From NCBI GenBank assembly GCA_965601825.1, contig OZ271839.1, forward strand, positions 248,001-312,000: a stretch of DNA of 64,000 bases, read 5' to 3'. Under the pieces are notes generated by a model. It ran no database searches. It was not told the DNA's origin and worked only from the letters and a program-made list of their open reading frames with translations. This stretch comes from HXMU1420-13 sp965601825. Its GTDB lineage: Bacteria; Bacteroidota; Rhodothermia; Balneolales; Balneolaceae. Positions within the stretch are counted from its first letter, which is position 1. The number at the start of each line of letters is the position of its first letter. This document shows, piece after piece, positions 26,315-34,093 of the stretch. The position numbers and the translations under genes were made by a program.

Positions 26315-27124
26315 ATGAGATACTCATTTCTTTTCGCTTTAGCATTCATAGTTGGGTGCTCAACAAATAATGAAGGACTTGGACCCGAAAACGCAATCAC
26401 AACTGAAAGCGGTCTTCAGTATTACTATCTGAAAAAAGGCGATGGACCAATGATCGAAAAAGGCTCCACTGTTGAAACTAAATTAAGTTTGTTAGTGGAA
26501 GACCGTTTAGTTTGGACGTCCTATGAAGCTGAGGATTCTTTGTTCACATTTATTGCCGGTGTTTCAGGTGTTATTGAAGGTTTTGAAGAAATGGCTTTCC
26601 TAATGCGTGAAGGAGATAATGTAGTGGCAACAATGCCGTACGACATTGCTTATGGTGAACAAGGCGCCGGAAGCGACATCCCTCCTTATGCTACATTGGT
26701 TTATGATCGATATGAAATAGTGTCGGTATCCGAACCTAAAAAAGTTCTTTCAGATGAATTAAGTGCTGCGTTTAAAGAATCCGGAACTGATGGAGTAATG
26801 CAAACCTACAATGATATCATCGAGTCCGGTTCAGCTGACGAATATCTCACTGATTTAACACTTTTACAGCCCATGTATAGAGAACTTCGCGATAATGAAC
26901 AATATGATGAGTTAGAAACTCTCGCTGAGTTTTTCATCTCAAAAGCATCTAATGAAATGGAAAAGATGCTTACAGGTTATTATGTCGTTGTGTCCATTGA
27001 GGATCGAGAAGAGTATGATCGTGCCATCGAGGTTACGAATCGTTTCATTGAAGAATTCCCGGACGATCAGTGGTATCAGGCTCGTTTAGTAAGGCTGATG
27101 GAAGCAAAAGCTAACGCGGAATAA
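26315..27124 (+). CDS. FKBP-type peptidyl-prolyl isomerase lipoprotein with helical C-terminal domain
   Basis: 269 residues. Lipoprotein signal FLFALAFIVGCS; FKBP domain about 28-142, with SGLQYYYLKKGDGPMIEKGSTVETKLSLL, SGVIEGFEEMAFLMREGDNVVATMPYDIAYGEQG, and IPPYATLVYDRYEIVSV. The C-terminal 120 residues are helical with TPR-like repeats (EQYDELETLAEFFISKASNEMEKML, EYDRAIEVTNRFIEEFPDDQWYQARLV). Likely a periplasm-facing folding helper. Its stop codon lies inside the left 47-bp repeat. Confidence 0.88.
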   Translation: MRYSFLFALAFIVGCSTNNEGLGPENAITTESGLQYYYLKKGDGPMIEKGSTVETKLSLLVEDRLVWTSYEAEDSLFTFIAGVSGVIEGFEEMAFLMREGDNVVATMPYDIAYGEQGAGSDIPPYATLVYDRYEIVSVSEPKKVLSDELSAAFKESGTDGVMQTYNDIIESGSADEYLTDLTLLQPMYRELRDNEQYDELETLAEFFISKASNEMEKMLTGYYVVVSIEDREEYDRAIEVTNRFIEEFPDDQWYQARLVRLMEAKANAE

Positions 27125-27166
27125 CAGCTACTTTTCTTCCGTACTGGCTTCGCCGTACTCTATTCT
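27120..27166. repeat. 47-bp direct repeat, left copy (relic of the AI-2E gene tail)
   Basis: Identical to 28877-28923 except at one position (G at 27155, A at 28912). It contains the FKBP stop codon and, read on the minus strand, the last residues of the AI-2E gene (RIEYGEASTEEK and stop). The single difference is synonymous (TAC versus TAT, Tyr). To the right the sequence diverges from the AI-2E gene at once. Confidence 0.95.
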
Positions 27167-27253
27167 TTATTCCTTTTTATACGTTCAACAACTCTCTTTC
27201 TAACTATTGATATAGCATATATTAAACTGCTTTTTATCAACGATTTGCATCGG

Positions 27254-27283
27254 TTGTAGAAATTTAGTTAAATATTATTTTCA
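27254..27283 (+). promoter_or_regulatory. Possible promoter of the island metallopeptidase
   Basis: TTG at 27254-27256 and TATTTTCA at 27276-27283 are 19 bases apart, near the Bacteroidota -33/-7 pattern (TTTG, then TAnnTTTG). The -7 match is only partial. The gene has a G-rich stretch (GGGGGG at 27297-27302) before its ATG, unlike the A-rich leaders of the neighbours. Confidence 0.3.
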
Positions 27284-27307
27284 ATTTAACTGGGATGGGG
27301 GGTAACG

Positions 27308-28852
27308 ATGAGAATACTTTTAATAGCAACAGTGTCATTTTTGCTTATAGCGTCTGATTGCGGGTCCAGAGAAACCACATTAAATACGTATCTGCCAATT
27401 TATTTAGGCTATGAGAAAAATAATTATCATATAGAGAAAGTAATTTTTTTAGGTCACAGAGTTGAGTCATTCAGGCTAAGATTGAGATATAGAGATGGCA
27501 ACAATCTTACAAATTGGCCCACTATTACAAGATTGACTTTTGACACTCCAAATGGTCAAACTCAAATCATAAACGAGTTTAATGAAGCTCTTACTCAGGG
27601 AAATTCCTTTTGGACCGATCAATTTATTAACACAAACCAAGTTAATTTAACCATTAGTTCTATAGGTGCATTTATCGAATTTGACGGATCAGCTCCAAGA
27701 TTCGAGATATTGGAAGTTGACTACTTATTTAAAGATAATTCAAATAAAACTAGTGTACCCAGTACAGATGAATTGGATTCCAATTCTTGGTATGAAGTTG
27801 ATCTAAAGAAGGAAATAATTGGAATTTTTGTGGATGTAGGCGAGGCTCATCATTATAAATTAAATAGAAATGGTTTTGAATTTTCACTTTTCCATAATGT
27901 TTATTTAAGTCCATTACAAAATAATGAGGCTTTCCCTACATTAGCTGATAATGATATAGGTATAAAAGCTTTTTTGTCACGAAGCGAATTTAAACCAATC
28001 AATGATCGAAGTAATTGGTTAACACCAGAAGATGGAGATACCGGGATTTATCACGAATTCATTTTTAAAGATGAATCTCTATATCTAACAGTAAAAAGTG
28101 ATTTAGCTGCACCGTATTTTTTTACTCAATCTAAATTAAAAACCTTTGGAAGTATATCAATGGAATATGATGATAATATTCCAAGCCCATTCTATTATGA
28201 CTCTGACATATATGATTTTTTAAACTATGTATTTCATCCTAAACAAGTCGACGATTATCTTGCAGATGTAGCTACTGTTCGACACAGAATAAATGAATTT
28301 ATGGTTGTTTCCTCCGCTTATCTGTTAGATGCAACTGAAGGTCAATTTAGATTTAGTAATGCAGATTTATACAGAGGAATTAACCCTTTTAGAGATGTAG
28401 ATGTTCAATTTACTAACGAAGTTCCAAGCGGCTTTGGTGACTCCCGTGCTAATGGTGGACCATTTCATATAAATCTAAAGAGAGTAAACTTAGAAGATAT
28501 GTGGACCAGAGGTCCTTTTACTTTTATTCATGAATGGGGTCATTGGGAGTTTGGTCTTGATGATGAATACATCGTATCTGAGAGTGAAGAAATGATATAT
28601 AATATATGTCCAAACAGCGTAATGGCTATTTATGGGACTGAGTGGTTAAGAACAGAGTTTTGTGATATGAGAAATCATATTAGTCAAAATGAGAACGGTA
28701 GTATTAATCCAAATTCAGCTTGGCAAAAATTACATGAAAAATATAATCTCCCAAATAATTCTTACCCATACTACCGACCAAATTTCCAAGGCCTCTACAC
28801 TGATGTTTTACACAAGCTTGACCAATTATTCGAACTAGAAATTAAAAACTAA
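27308..28852 (+). CDS. CLCA-like (M87-type) secreted zinc metallopeptidase
   Basis: 514 residues. A hydrophobic export signal (LLIATVSFLLIASDC) ends in a Cys with an atypical lipobox. The N-terminal half (about 30-290) is beta-rich and unrecognised. The peptidase core has FIHEWGHWEFGLDDEY at 407-421, giving HExxHxxxGxxDE with His408, Glu409, His412 and Asp419. This is the zinc signature of the CLCA family (for example HEWAHLRWGVFDEY in animal CLCA proteins). Downstream ICPNSVMAIYGTEW, EFCD and SAWQKL mimic the CLCA order of Cys-rich segment, EFC and SAW. No von Willebrand A domain is attached. The gene looks more AT-rich than its neighbours and lies between 47-bp repeats. Confidence 0.8.
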   Translation: MRILLIATVSFLLIASDCGSRETTLNTYLPIYLGYEKNNYHIEKVIFLGHRVESFRLRLRYRDGNNLTNWPTITRLTFDTPNGQTQIINEFNEALTQGNSFWTDQFINTNQVNLTISSIGAFIEFDGSAPRFEILEVDYLFKDNSNKTSVPSTDELDSNSWYEVDLKKEIIGIFVDVGEAHHYKLNRNGFEFSLFHNVYLSPLQNNEAFPTLADNDIGIKAFLSRSEFKPINDRSNWLTPEDGDTGIYHEFIFKDESLYLTVKSDLAAPYFFTQSKLKTFGSISMEYDDNIPSPFYYDSDIYDFLNYVFHPKQVDDYLADVATVRHRINEFMVVSSAYLLDATEGQFRFSNADLYRGINPFRDVDVQFTNEVPSGFGDSRANGGPFHINLKRVNLEDMWTRGPFTFIHEWGHWEFGLDDEYIVSESEEMIYNICPNSVMAIYGTEWLRTEFCDMRNHISQNENGSINPNSAWQKLHEKYNLPNNSYPYYRPNFQGLYTDVLHKLDQLFELEIKN

Positions 28853-28876
28853 TCTCTAACTGGAAGTTATAGGCTA

Positions 28877-28923
28877 AATAACAGCTACTTTTCTTCCGTA
28901 CTGGCTTCGCCATACTCTATTCT
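28877..28923. repeat. 47-bp direct repeat, right copy
   Basis: Covers the stop and last 12 codons of the AI-2E gene plus eight bases beyond. It matches 27120-27166 at 46 of 47 positions. Between the copies are 1710 bp holding only the CLCA-like gene. Confidence 0.95.
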
Positions 28924-29985
28924 ATTGCCCAATAAATAACCGTAAGGTTTGAGTTCAGAGATTTCTTCAAAAATCACTCGAAGAATTCCAATGAAAGGCA
29001 CAAAAAGAATCATTCCGGATATACCCCAAACTTCACCACCAACAATCAATGCAAGCATTGCCATGAAAGGATTAATGGAGACTTTGGAGCCGACTATTCG
29101 TGGTGAAATGAAATTTCCTTCCAGAAATTGAACCACACCAAATACGGCAAGAACTAAAACCGGAGTGATGATAGAATCACCGAGAAGTAGAGCAAATAGC
29201 AGTGGTGGCAACGCTCCAATAATGATCCCGATATAAGGAATTACTGCCATCAAAGCAGCAAAAACACCAAAGAAAACGGCATGTTCTAATCCAACAAGCA
29301 TCAAGCCAGTAGTATTTAAAACCGCTAAAATTCCGATTACTGTAAGTAGTCCGACGAGATAATTTTGTGTTACATCCTGAACATTATCCAACACATCATC
29401 AATGCTTGATCGGCCTTCTCCTTTTGAGAAAATCGCGTGGAAGAAATTATGATACATATGGCGGTAATAGAGAAGGAAAAACACAAAGATTGGCAAGAGA
29501 GACATCAACGTAACGGCACTTGTGGTTGCTCCTAAGAGTGAACTCACAAATTGACCACTTCGATCAATGATATTGCCGATTCCCTGTTGTAGGTAATCGG
29601 TTTGTTGCTCTTGAGATAATCCAACTGTTTCTTCCAGAAAATCGAGACCTTCATTGGCAACAACTTTCAACCGTTCAGTAACTTCAGGAACTCGTTCTGC
29701 AAATTGAACAAACTGTGCTGATATCAAAGAAATGAGCCCGGCAATTATTATCAGGACCAAAATAATCGTGAGGATGATGCTGAAAGCTCGGCCCAATTTC
29801 CAGCTTTCAAACTTGGTTACAACCGGATTTAACAACATCGCCAGGAAACCAGCAAAAGCTAGTGGCATCAAAATGAATTTGCCGTAACTCATGATCACAA
29901 AAAGCAAAATAATGCCGAATAGTGTGATCGTAGTTTTAAACCAAAAAGGGTATTGAACCGGTTGTTTTAGTGGATGGTGTTTCAT
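28885..29985 (-). CDS. AI-2E family transporter (TqsA/YdiK-like)
   Basis: 366 residues with about eight membrane segments: paired helices at 12-55 and 65-90, an extracytoplasmic coiled region (RVPEVTERLKVVANEGLDFLEE), then a C-terminal bundle with the family motifs LDNVQDVTQNYLVGLL, VFFGVFAALMAVIPYIGIIIGALPP, FLEGNFISPRIVGSKVSINPF and FVPFIGILRVIFEEI. Members export small molecules or act as Na+/H+-type exchangers; substrate unknown. The 3' end is duplicated 1757 bp away in the left repeat, suggesting the FKBP gene was once its immediate convergent neighbour. Confidence 0.92.
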   Translation of the reverse strand: MKHHPLKQPVQYPFWFKTTITLFGIILLFVIMSYGKFILMPLAFAGFLAMLLNPVVTKFESWKLGRAFSIILTIILVLIIIAGLISLISAQFVQFAERVPEVTERLKVVANEGLDFLEETVGLSQEQQTDYLQQGIGNIIDRSGQFVSSLLGATTSAVTLMSLLPIFVFFLLYYRHMYHNFFHAIFSKGEGRSSIDDVLDNVQDVTQNYLVGLLTVIGILAVLNTTGLMLVGLEHAVFFGVFAALMAVIPYIGIIIGALPPLLFALLLGDSIITPVLVLAVFGVVQFLEGNFISPRIVGSKVSINPFMAMLALIVGGEVWGISGMILFVPFIGILRVIFEEISELKPYGYLLGNRIEYGEASTEEK

Positions 29986-30077
29986 TCCTGCCTTTCTCTA
30001 TTGATGCGCTAGTATAACAATTTTAGGCAGTTGATAATACCACCAATGAAATCATATCGAAAAGATAATTTTTACTT

Positions 30078-31907
30078 TCAGATTTCTCCTACCAGTATTC
30101 CGACTTTTATAGAGTTCAAAGTTATTTCGCTTCCTGTTGTTCCTGAAATGGATTCGATTTCCAGAAGTAGTTTATAATCTCCACTCTCGATTTCTACAGT
30201 CATTTCTTCAGAATCGAAATCATTTTTAAACCAGTATAAATCGTTATTTCGATGAAGATCTTGAACAATTTCTGCGACCTTTATCTGTGCGGTTTCATCG
30301 TCAATAACAACAGATAAGAGTTGAGATTCGAGATCGAGATTAACGTTGAATATGATATCATCGATCTCAACCTCAACTGAGTCATTGTATTCATTCAGTG
30401 TATAGGTACCCAGTGAATAGTCATAATCTGAAATCTCAATTGGTCCTCGATTACTAATCGAATAATTATAGTATTGAAGACCATCAGCGGAAGTCACATT
30501 GGCTGTGCTACGCCAAGTTAATCCCATCAGTTCTTCAACAATAAAACTGCTCTCAGTTACAACATTATCTTCAGATAGTGTATCCAACATGGCGAATCTA
30601 TATTGATCTAAGATTGCTTCGAACGATTCCTTCCCATGAATGCTAACCAGGTAGGTAACTATTGAGTTTATCTGTGATAAATCTTCATCATCCAAATCCA
30701 AAGCTTCAATTTGCTGCTTTGAATTCAAAAATTCTTCAGAATCAGTCATACTTAAAACTCGTCCAAGTTGACTTCTCTCTGATACATTCATAGCGCTAAA
30801 TGGTCCCAGAGCACTGAAGATGACAAAAACTATCAATGACATTGGAATCACTTTAATCGATTTCGTTTTAGAGAAAATGAAATAGATCACGATGGTGGTT
30901 AACCAGACTCCCAACGTTGCTACAAAAAATCTATTGATCGTCACACCATATTCAGAAATACGAACCCAGATTGAAAACATTAGAAGTACAATTAACGGTA
31001 TTAGGGCTCTGTAATACCATTTTGAATAAAGCTGAATCCACTTTTTTCCTTCCTGATTTTGAATAGGATACAAAAGTAGTAAAGATAGAATCCCGGCAAT
31101 AGAAAAGGTAAGTACAAGATTTGCAACCCAGCCATTTGGTAGTTCCCACTCTACAATAATCTTCAGCATGTATGCATAAAGAATTACAATGTATGCTGTA
31201 ACCAGTGGAATCAACACATACTGAACAAACACTTTAAGTCCGGTTGGATAATCAATTTCCTTTTCCGGAATCTCATCGGATTTTGGAACTGCTGATAGGA
31301 AAAACCACGTGTTGAAAATCCCTCCAATTACAAAGAACAGTGATGGATAGAATTCTTCCTCGATATTGATTTCAAGAAGTACATCTAATGCCAGCAAGGC
31401 AATACTCAAGCCTGCAAAGAGTGCCAGAGAGTATAAAGCTGAAATAAGAATCCGCAGAAACAGGCCTTTATTATACTCCCAAAATTGATCCGTATTTTTT
31501 GAAGTAACAAAAGGTGCAAATGCGGCAAAGAGATGAGTGCCCAAATAAAACAGAACCAATTGATACCAGATTTCTCCTTTCGCTTCAAAAAGAATTGAAT
31601 CTAAATACAGATAATAACCTATTAGACCTAATGCAGCTGCAAAAAGTGATCCCCACTTAATTACTGAACCGGTTTTTAATTGCTCCAAAAAAACTGAAAT
31701 GGCATACAACCAGGAAATCCCAAGAAAACCTACAAAGCATAAAGCAAAAATTCGGGCTTCCATTTCATCAGAAGCCCCATCTTGATTGATCAGCCAGACA
31801 ACTCCAACTGTAGCTATTATAGAGCTTAGTAGTACAAATGGGAATCTCAGGAAAGTGAGATAAGCAGATTCCCCAATAACCGAAAGAGAAGGAAACTTAA
31901 TTTTCAT
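30078..31907 (-). CDS. DUF4153 membrane protein
   Basis: About 609 residues from the ATG at 31907 (a GTG two codons earlier is possible). Residues 10-380 contain around ten hydrophobic helices; the pattern FPSLSVIGESAYLTFLRFPFVLLSSII followed by LCFVGFLGISWLYAISVFLE and QYVLIPLVTAYIVILYAYMLKII matches DUF4153. A soluble C-terminal part of about 220 residues is beta-rich and probably periplasmic. Function unknown. Gap to the next upstream gene is 66 bases. Confidence 0.85.
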   Translation of the reverse strand: MKIKFPSLSVIGESAYLTFLRFPFVLLSSIIATVGVVWLINQDGASDEMEARIFALCFVGFLGISWLYAISVFLEQLKTGSVIKWGSLFAAALGLIGYYLYLDSILFEAKGEIWYQLVLFYLGTHLFAAFAPFVTSKNTDQFWEYNKGLFLRILISALYSLALFAGLSIALLALDVLLEINIEEEFYPSLFFVIGGIFNTWFFLSAVPKSDEIPEKEIDYPTGLKVFVQYVLIPLVTAYIVILYAYMLKIIVEWELPNGWVANLVLTFSIAGILSLLLLYPIQNQEGKKWIQLYSKWYYRALIPLIVLLMFSIWVRISEYGVTINRFFVATLGVWLTTIVIYFIFSKTKSIKVIPMSLIVFVIFSALGPFSAMNVSERSQLGRVLSMTDSEEFLNSKQQIEALDLDDEDLSQINSIVTYLVSIHGKESFEAILDQYRFAMLDTLSEDNVVTESSFIVEELMGLTWRSTANVTSADGLQYYNYSISNRGPIEISDYDYSLGTYTLNEYNDSVEVEIDDIIFNVNLDLESQLLSVVIDDETAQIKVAEIVQDLHRNNDLYWFKNDFDSEEMTVEIESGDYKLLLEIESISGTTGSEITLNSIKVGILVGEI

Positions 31908-31973
31908 AACCACTTTGTTTGTTGCCCTGCATAAAGTTAGCAGAGTTTTTCCCTATTTCAAGGGCAAAAGTGA

Positions 31974-32717
31974 CTAATTATATTCTACACGATTAATTTC
32001 GTTTCCTAAAGAATCATATTCAATCCAGGTACCCGTTTCCTCCCAGTTTGTAAACTGACCGTCAGCCCGTAATTGCCCGTTTGGAAACCAACGCTGAACT
32101 CTCCCTGTACCATTTACTCCGATGGGTCTAAAGAATCGGGGTTTTCCATCTGCGAAATAAGACAAACTCATACTGTCTGTTCGGATGGTATAATATTGAA
32201 TGTTGCCGGTTATATCGAAATAAGTGGTTAAGCTGTCTTCCTGAATTTCTCTTGGTTTTTGAGTAGATGGGTTAAAATGAACATGCTGTGTCGCATTCCA
32301 AGAGATAGATCTGGCTCCATCTGAATTCCAAACCTGTCCGGATTGCTCAGTATAGTTCGCATCCATTCCTAGCTCTCTGTTTGGATGCCAGAAACGGAGT
32401 CGTTGAATTCTACCTTCTCGAAAAGTCGCCTCGATGTTATAGATTCCCCAATGAAAGGTTCGAACAAAACCATCATACGGAGCACCATCTTTTCGATAGG
32501 TTAGAACTAAGGATTCGTCCAGTACACGATAGGTATTAGAACCATTATCGGTCTCATTAGCTATAAAAAATTTTGTAGGTACCGGATCACCATTAGCCGT
32601 TCTAAATATCAAATCAGGATATTCGGCAAGAAAATAGTGATCGGGTTCAGCTTGATGTACACAGTTAAACCCAAAAACTGCTAGAATGATATATAATGCT
32701 TTTACTCTCACGCTCAA
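31974..32717 (-). CDS. MORN-variant repeat (YwqK-like) exported protein
   Basis: 247 residues. An N-terminal hydrophobic signal ALYIILAVFGFNC suggests a lipoprotein. Short repeats of the MORN-variant/YwqK type follow: LTYRKDGAPYDGFVRTFHWG, LRFWHPNRELGMDANY, LSYFADGKPRFFRP, VQRWFPNGQLRADGQFTNWEETGTWIEYDSLGNEI. Such repeats form elongated beta sheets. It starts with TTG overlapping the cyclophilin stop; GTG at 32711 is an alternative. Translationally coupled to the cyclophilin. Confidence 0.75.
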   Translation of the reverse strand: MSVRVKALYIILAVFGFNCVHQAEPDHYFLAEYPDLIFRTANGDPVPTKFFIANETDNGSNTYRVLDESLVLTYRKDGAPYDGFVRTFHWGIYNIEATFREGRIQRLRFWHPNRELGMDANYTEQSGQVWNSDGARSISWNATQHVHFNPSTQKPREIQEDSLTTYFDITGNIQYYTIRTDSMSLSYFADGKPRFFRPIGVNGTGRVQRWFPNGQLRADGQFTNWEETGTWIEYDSLGNEINRVEYN

Positions 32718-33595
32718 TTACAAGAGTTTATATCCATTGATTCAATTACAGATTTTTCAAAAGTTTCAACTCTTACCATCATTGCAATATCCTCTAACGG
32801 TCTATCACCAGGAGAGATATCCTGAACCGCGATGGAATCTACCACGCTTAAACCACAGATTACTTCACCAAATACGGTGTAATTTCCATCAAGAAACGGA
32901 GTACCACCAATTTCTGCATATGCTGCACGTTGTTCCGGAGTATAGGTGATTGGAATTACGTTTTGAGTTGCTTCAGGTGCAATCCCACCAACCAAGGCTT
33001 CTGCGCTATCCACCTGTTGTGCATTAAGATAATTTCTTAATTGATTTAGTAATTCAGCTTGTCCTGGCGCCTGAATATAGTCACGAATGGCATTCTGTCT
33101 TTGCACTTCATTTCGCTGGGCTAATATCTGGTCGAGCTGAATACTTGGTACCGGTTGACCCTGAACAATATAAAATTGCGAACCACTACTTCTTTTCTCA
33201 GGATTTGCCTGATCTCCTAGCCGAGCAGCAGCTAGTGCACCTTTCGTGTGCACAAAATCATTATTGAATTCAGCTTCGATAGTGTAGCCCGGATTCCCCT
33301 GACCATCATTTGTCACATCATCATCTTTCGAATTCGGGTCTCCACCCTGGATCATGAATCCTTCAATAATTCTGTGGAAAGTTGTACTGTCGTAGTAACC
33401 TTCACGTGCTAATTTTAGAAAATTCTCTTTGTGCTTTGGTGTTTCGTCATATAGTTCTAGCTGGATTTCACCAAAATCTGTAGTAATTATTGCAATTTCA
33501 TCTGTGTTGCTTACTGTCTCTTCTTGATTACTACAAGCAATAAAGGTCAATAATATTAATACGCTGAATAGAGTTTTTTTCATGAATGGGTTCAT
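32714..33595 (-). CDS. Cyclophilin-type peptidyl-prolyl isomerase lipoprotein
   Basis: 293 residues. Lipoprotein signal LFSVLILLTFIACSN. The cyclophilin fold has IITTDFGEIQLELYDETPKHKENFLKLA, YYDSTTFHRIIEGFMIQGGDP (catalytic Arg), GALAAARLG, SSGSQFYIVQG and YTVFGEVICGLSVVDSIA. Between the QFYIVQG and the FLDGNYTVFGEV strands an insert of about 85 residues (IQLDQILAQRNEVQRQN to TYTPEQRAAYAEIGG) includes predicted helices, so the protein is longer than minimal cyclophilins. Alternative start at 33583. Confidence 0.92.
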   Translation of the reverse strand: MNPFMKKTLFSVLILLTFIACSNQEETVSNTDEIAIITTDFGEIQLELYDETPKHKENFLKLAREGYYDSTTFHRIIEGFMIQGGDPNSKDDDVTNDGQGNPGYTIEAEFNNDFVHTKGALAAARLGDQANPEKRSSGSQFYIVQGQPVPSIQLDQILAQRNEVQRQNAIRDYIQAPGQAELLNQLRNYLNAQQVDSAEALVGGIAPEATQNVIPITYTPEQRAAYAEIGGTPFLDGNYTVFGEVICGLSVVDSIAVQDISPGDRPLEDIAMMVRVETFEKSVIESMDINSCN

Positions 33596-33663
33596 TTATT
33601 TTTCATGTAAATTTGCGACGCTAAACATACGAAAGAAACCAAAAACCTTTAGTCACCATTTCT

Positions 33664-34062
33664 ATGCATATCGATCATATTGGCATTGCTGTTGCTGATC
33701 TTGAAGCTGCCGTAAAAACCTACGAGACTGTATTAAACACAAAGTGTTCAAAACGAGAAGTTGTTGAATCTGAGAAAGTAGAAACTGCGTTTTTCCAGAC
33801 CGGAGAATCAAAAGTTGAACTACTTGGTGCAACAACTGAAGATTCCGTAATTGCTAAATATGTGGCAAAAAAAGGTCAGGGTTTACATCATGTCGCTTTT
33901 GAAGTAGAAGATATTTTTGCAGAGCTAGACCGCTTAAGAGCAGAAGGATTTACTATCCTTAATGAACAACCAAAAGACGGAGCGGATAACAAATTGGTAG
34001 CCTTTGTTCATCCGAAAGACAACGCCGGGGTTTTGGTCGAACTTTGTCAGAGTAAGAAATAA
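33664..34062 (+). CDS. mce: Methylmalonyl-CoA epimerase
   Basis: 132 residues, the usual length. Metal ligands of the vicinal-oxygen-chelate fold are visible: His4 in HIDHIGIAVADLEAAV, GLHHVAFEVEDI in the second half, and Glu in GVLVELCQ. KVELLGAT and AEGFTILNEQPKDGADNKLVAFVHPKD complete the pattern. It interconverts (R)- and (S)-methylmalonyl-CoA in propionyl-CoA metabolism; the mutase is not in the window. A good -7 element TAAATTTG lies at 33608-33615. Confidence 0.93.
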   Translation: MHIDHIGIAVADLEAAVKTYETVLNTKCSKREVVESEKVETAFFQTGESKVELLGATTEDSVIAKYVAKKGQGLHHVAFEVEDIFAELDRLRAEGFTILNEQPKDGADNKLVAFVHPKDNAGVLVELCQSKK

Positions 34063-34064
34063 GT

Positions 34065-34088
34065 AAAAATGGGATCCGATTGGTCCCA
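34065..34088 (-). terminator. Terminator of the GH31 gene
   Basis: On the minus strand TGGGACC pairs with GGATCCCA, with one bulged base and a short loop, followed by TTTTTA. It lies six bases beyond the GH31 stop and faces the end of mce. Confidence 0.7.
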
Positions 34089-34093
34089 CAATT

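Noticed and set aside
27125..28876. Insertion sequence or transposon
   Set aside because: No transposase, no terminal inverted repeats, and a 47-bp duplication is far longer than usual target-site duplications.
31974..32717. YwqK-type antitoxin of a toxin-antitoxin pair
   Set aside because: MORN-variant repeats are common in exported proteins; it carries an export signal and its neighbour is a cyclophilin, not a toxin.
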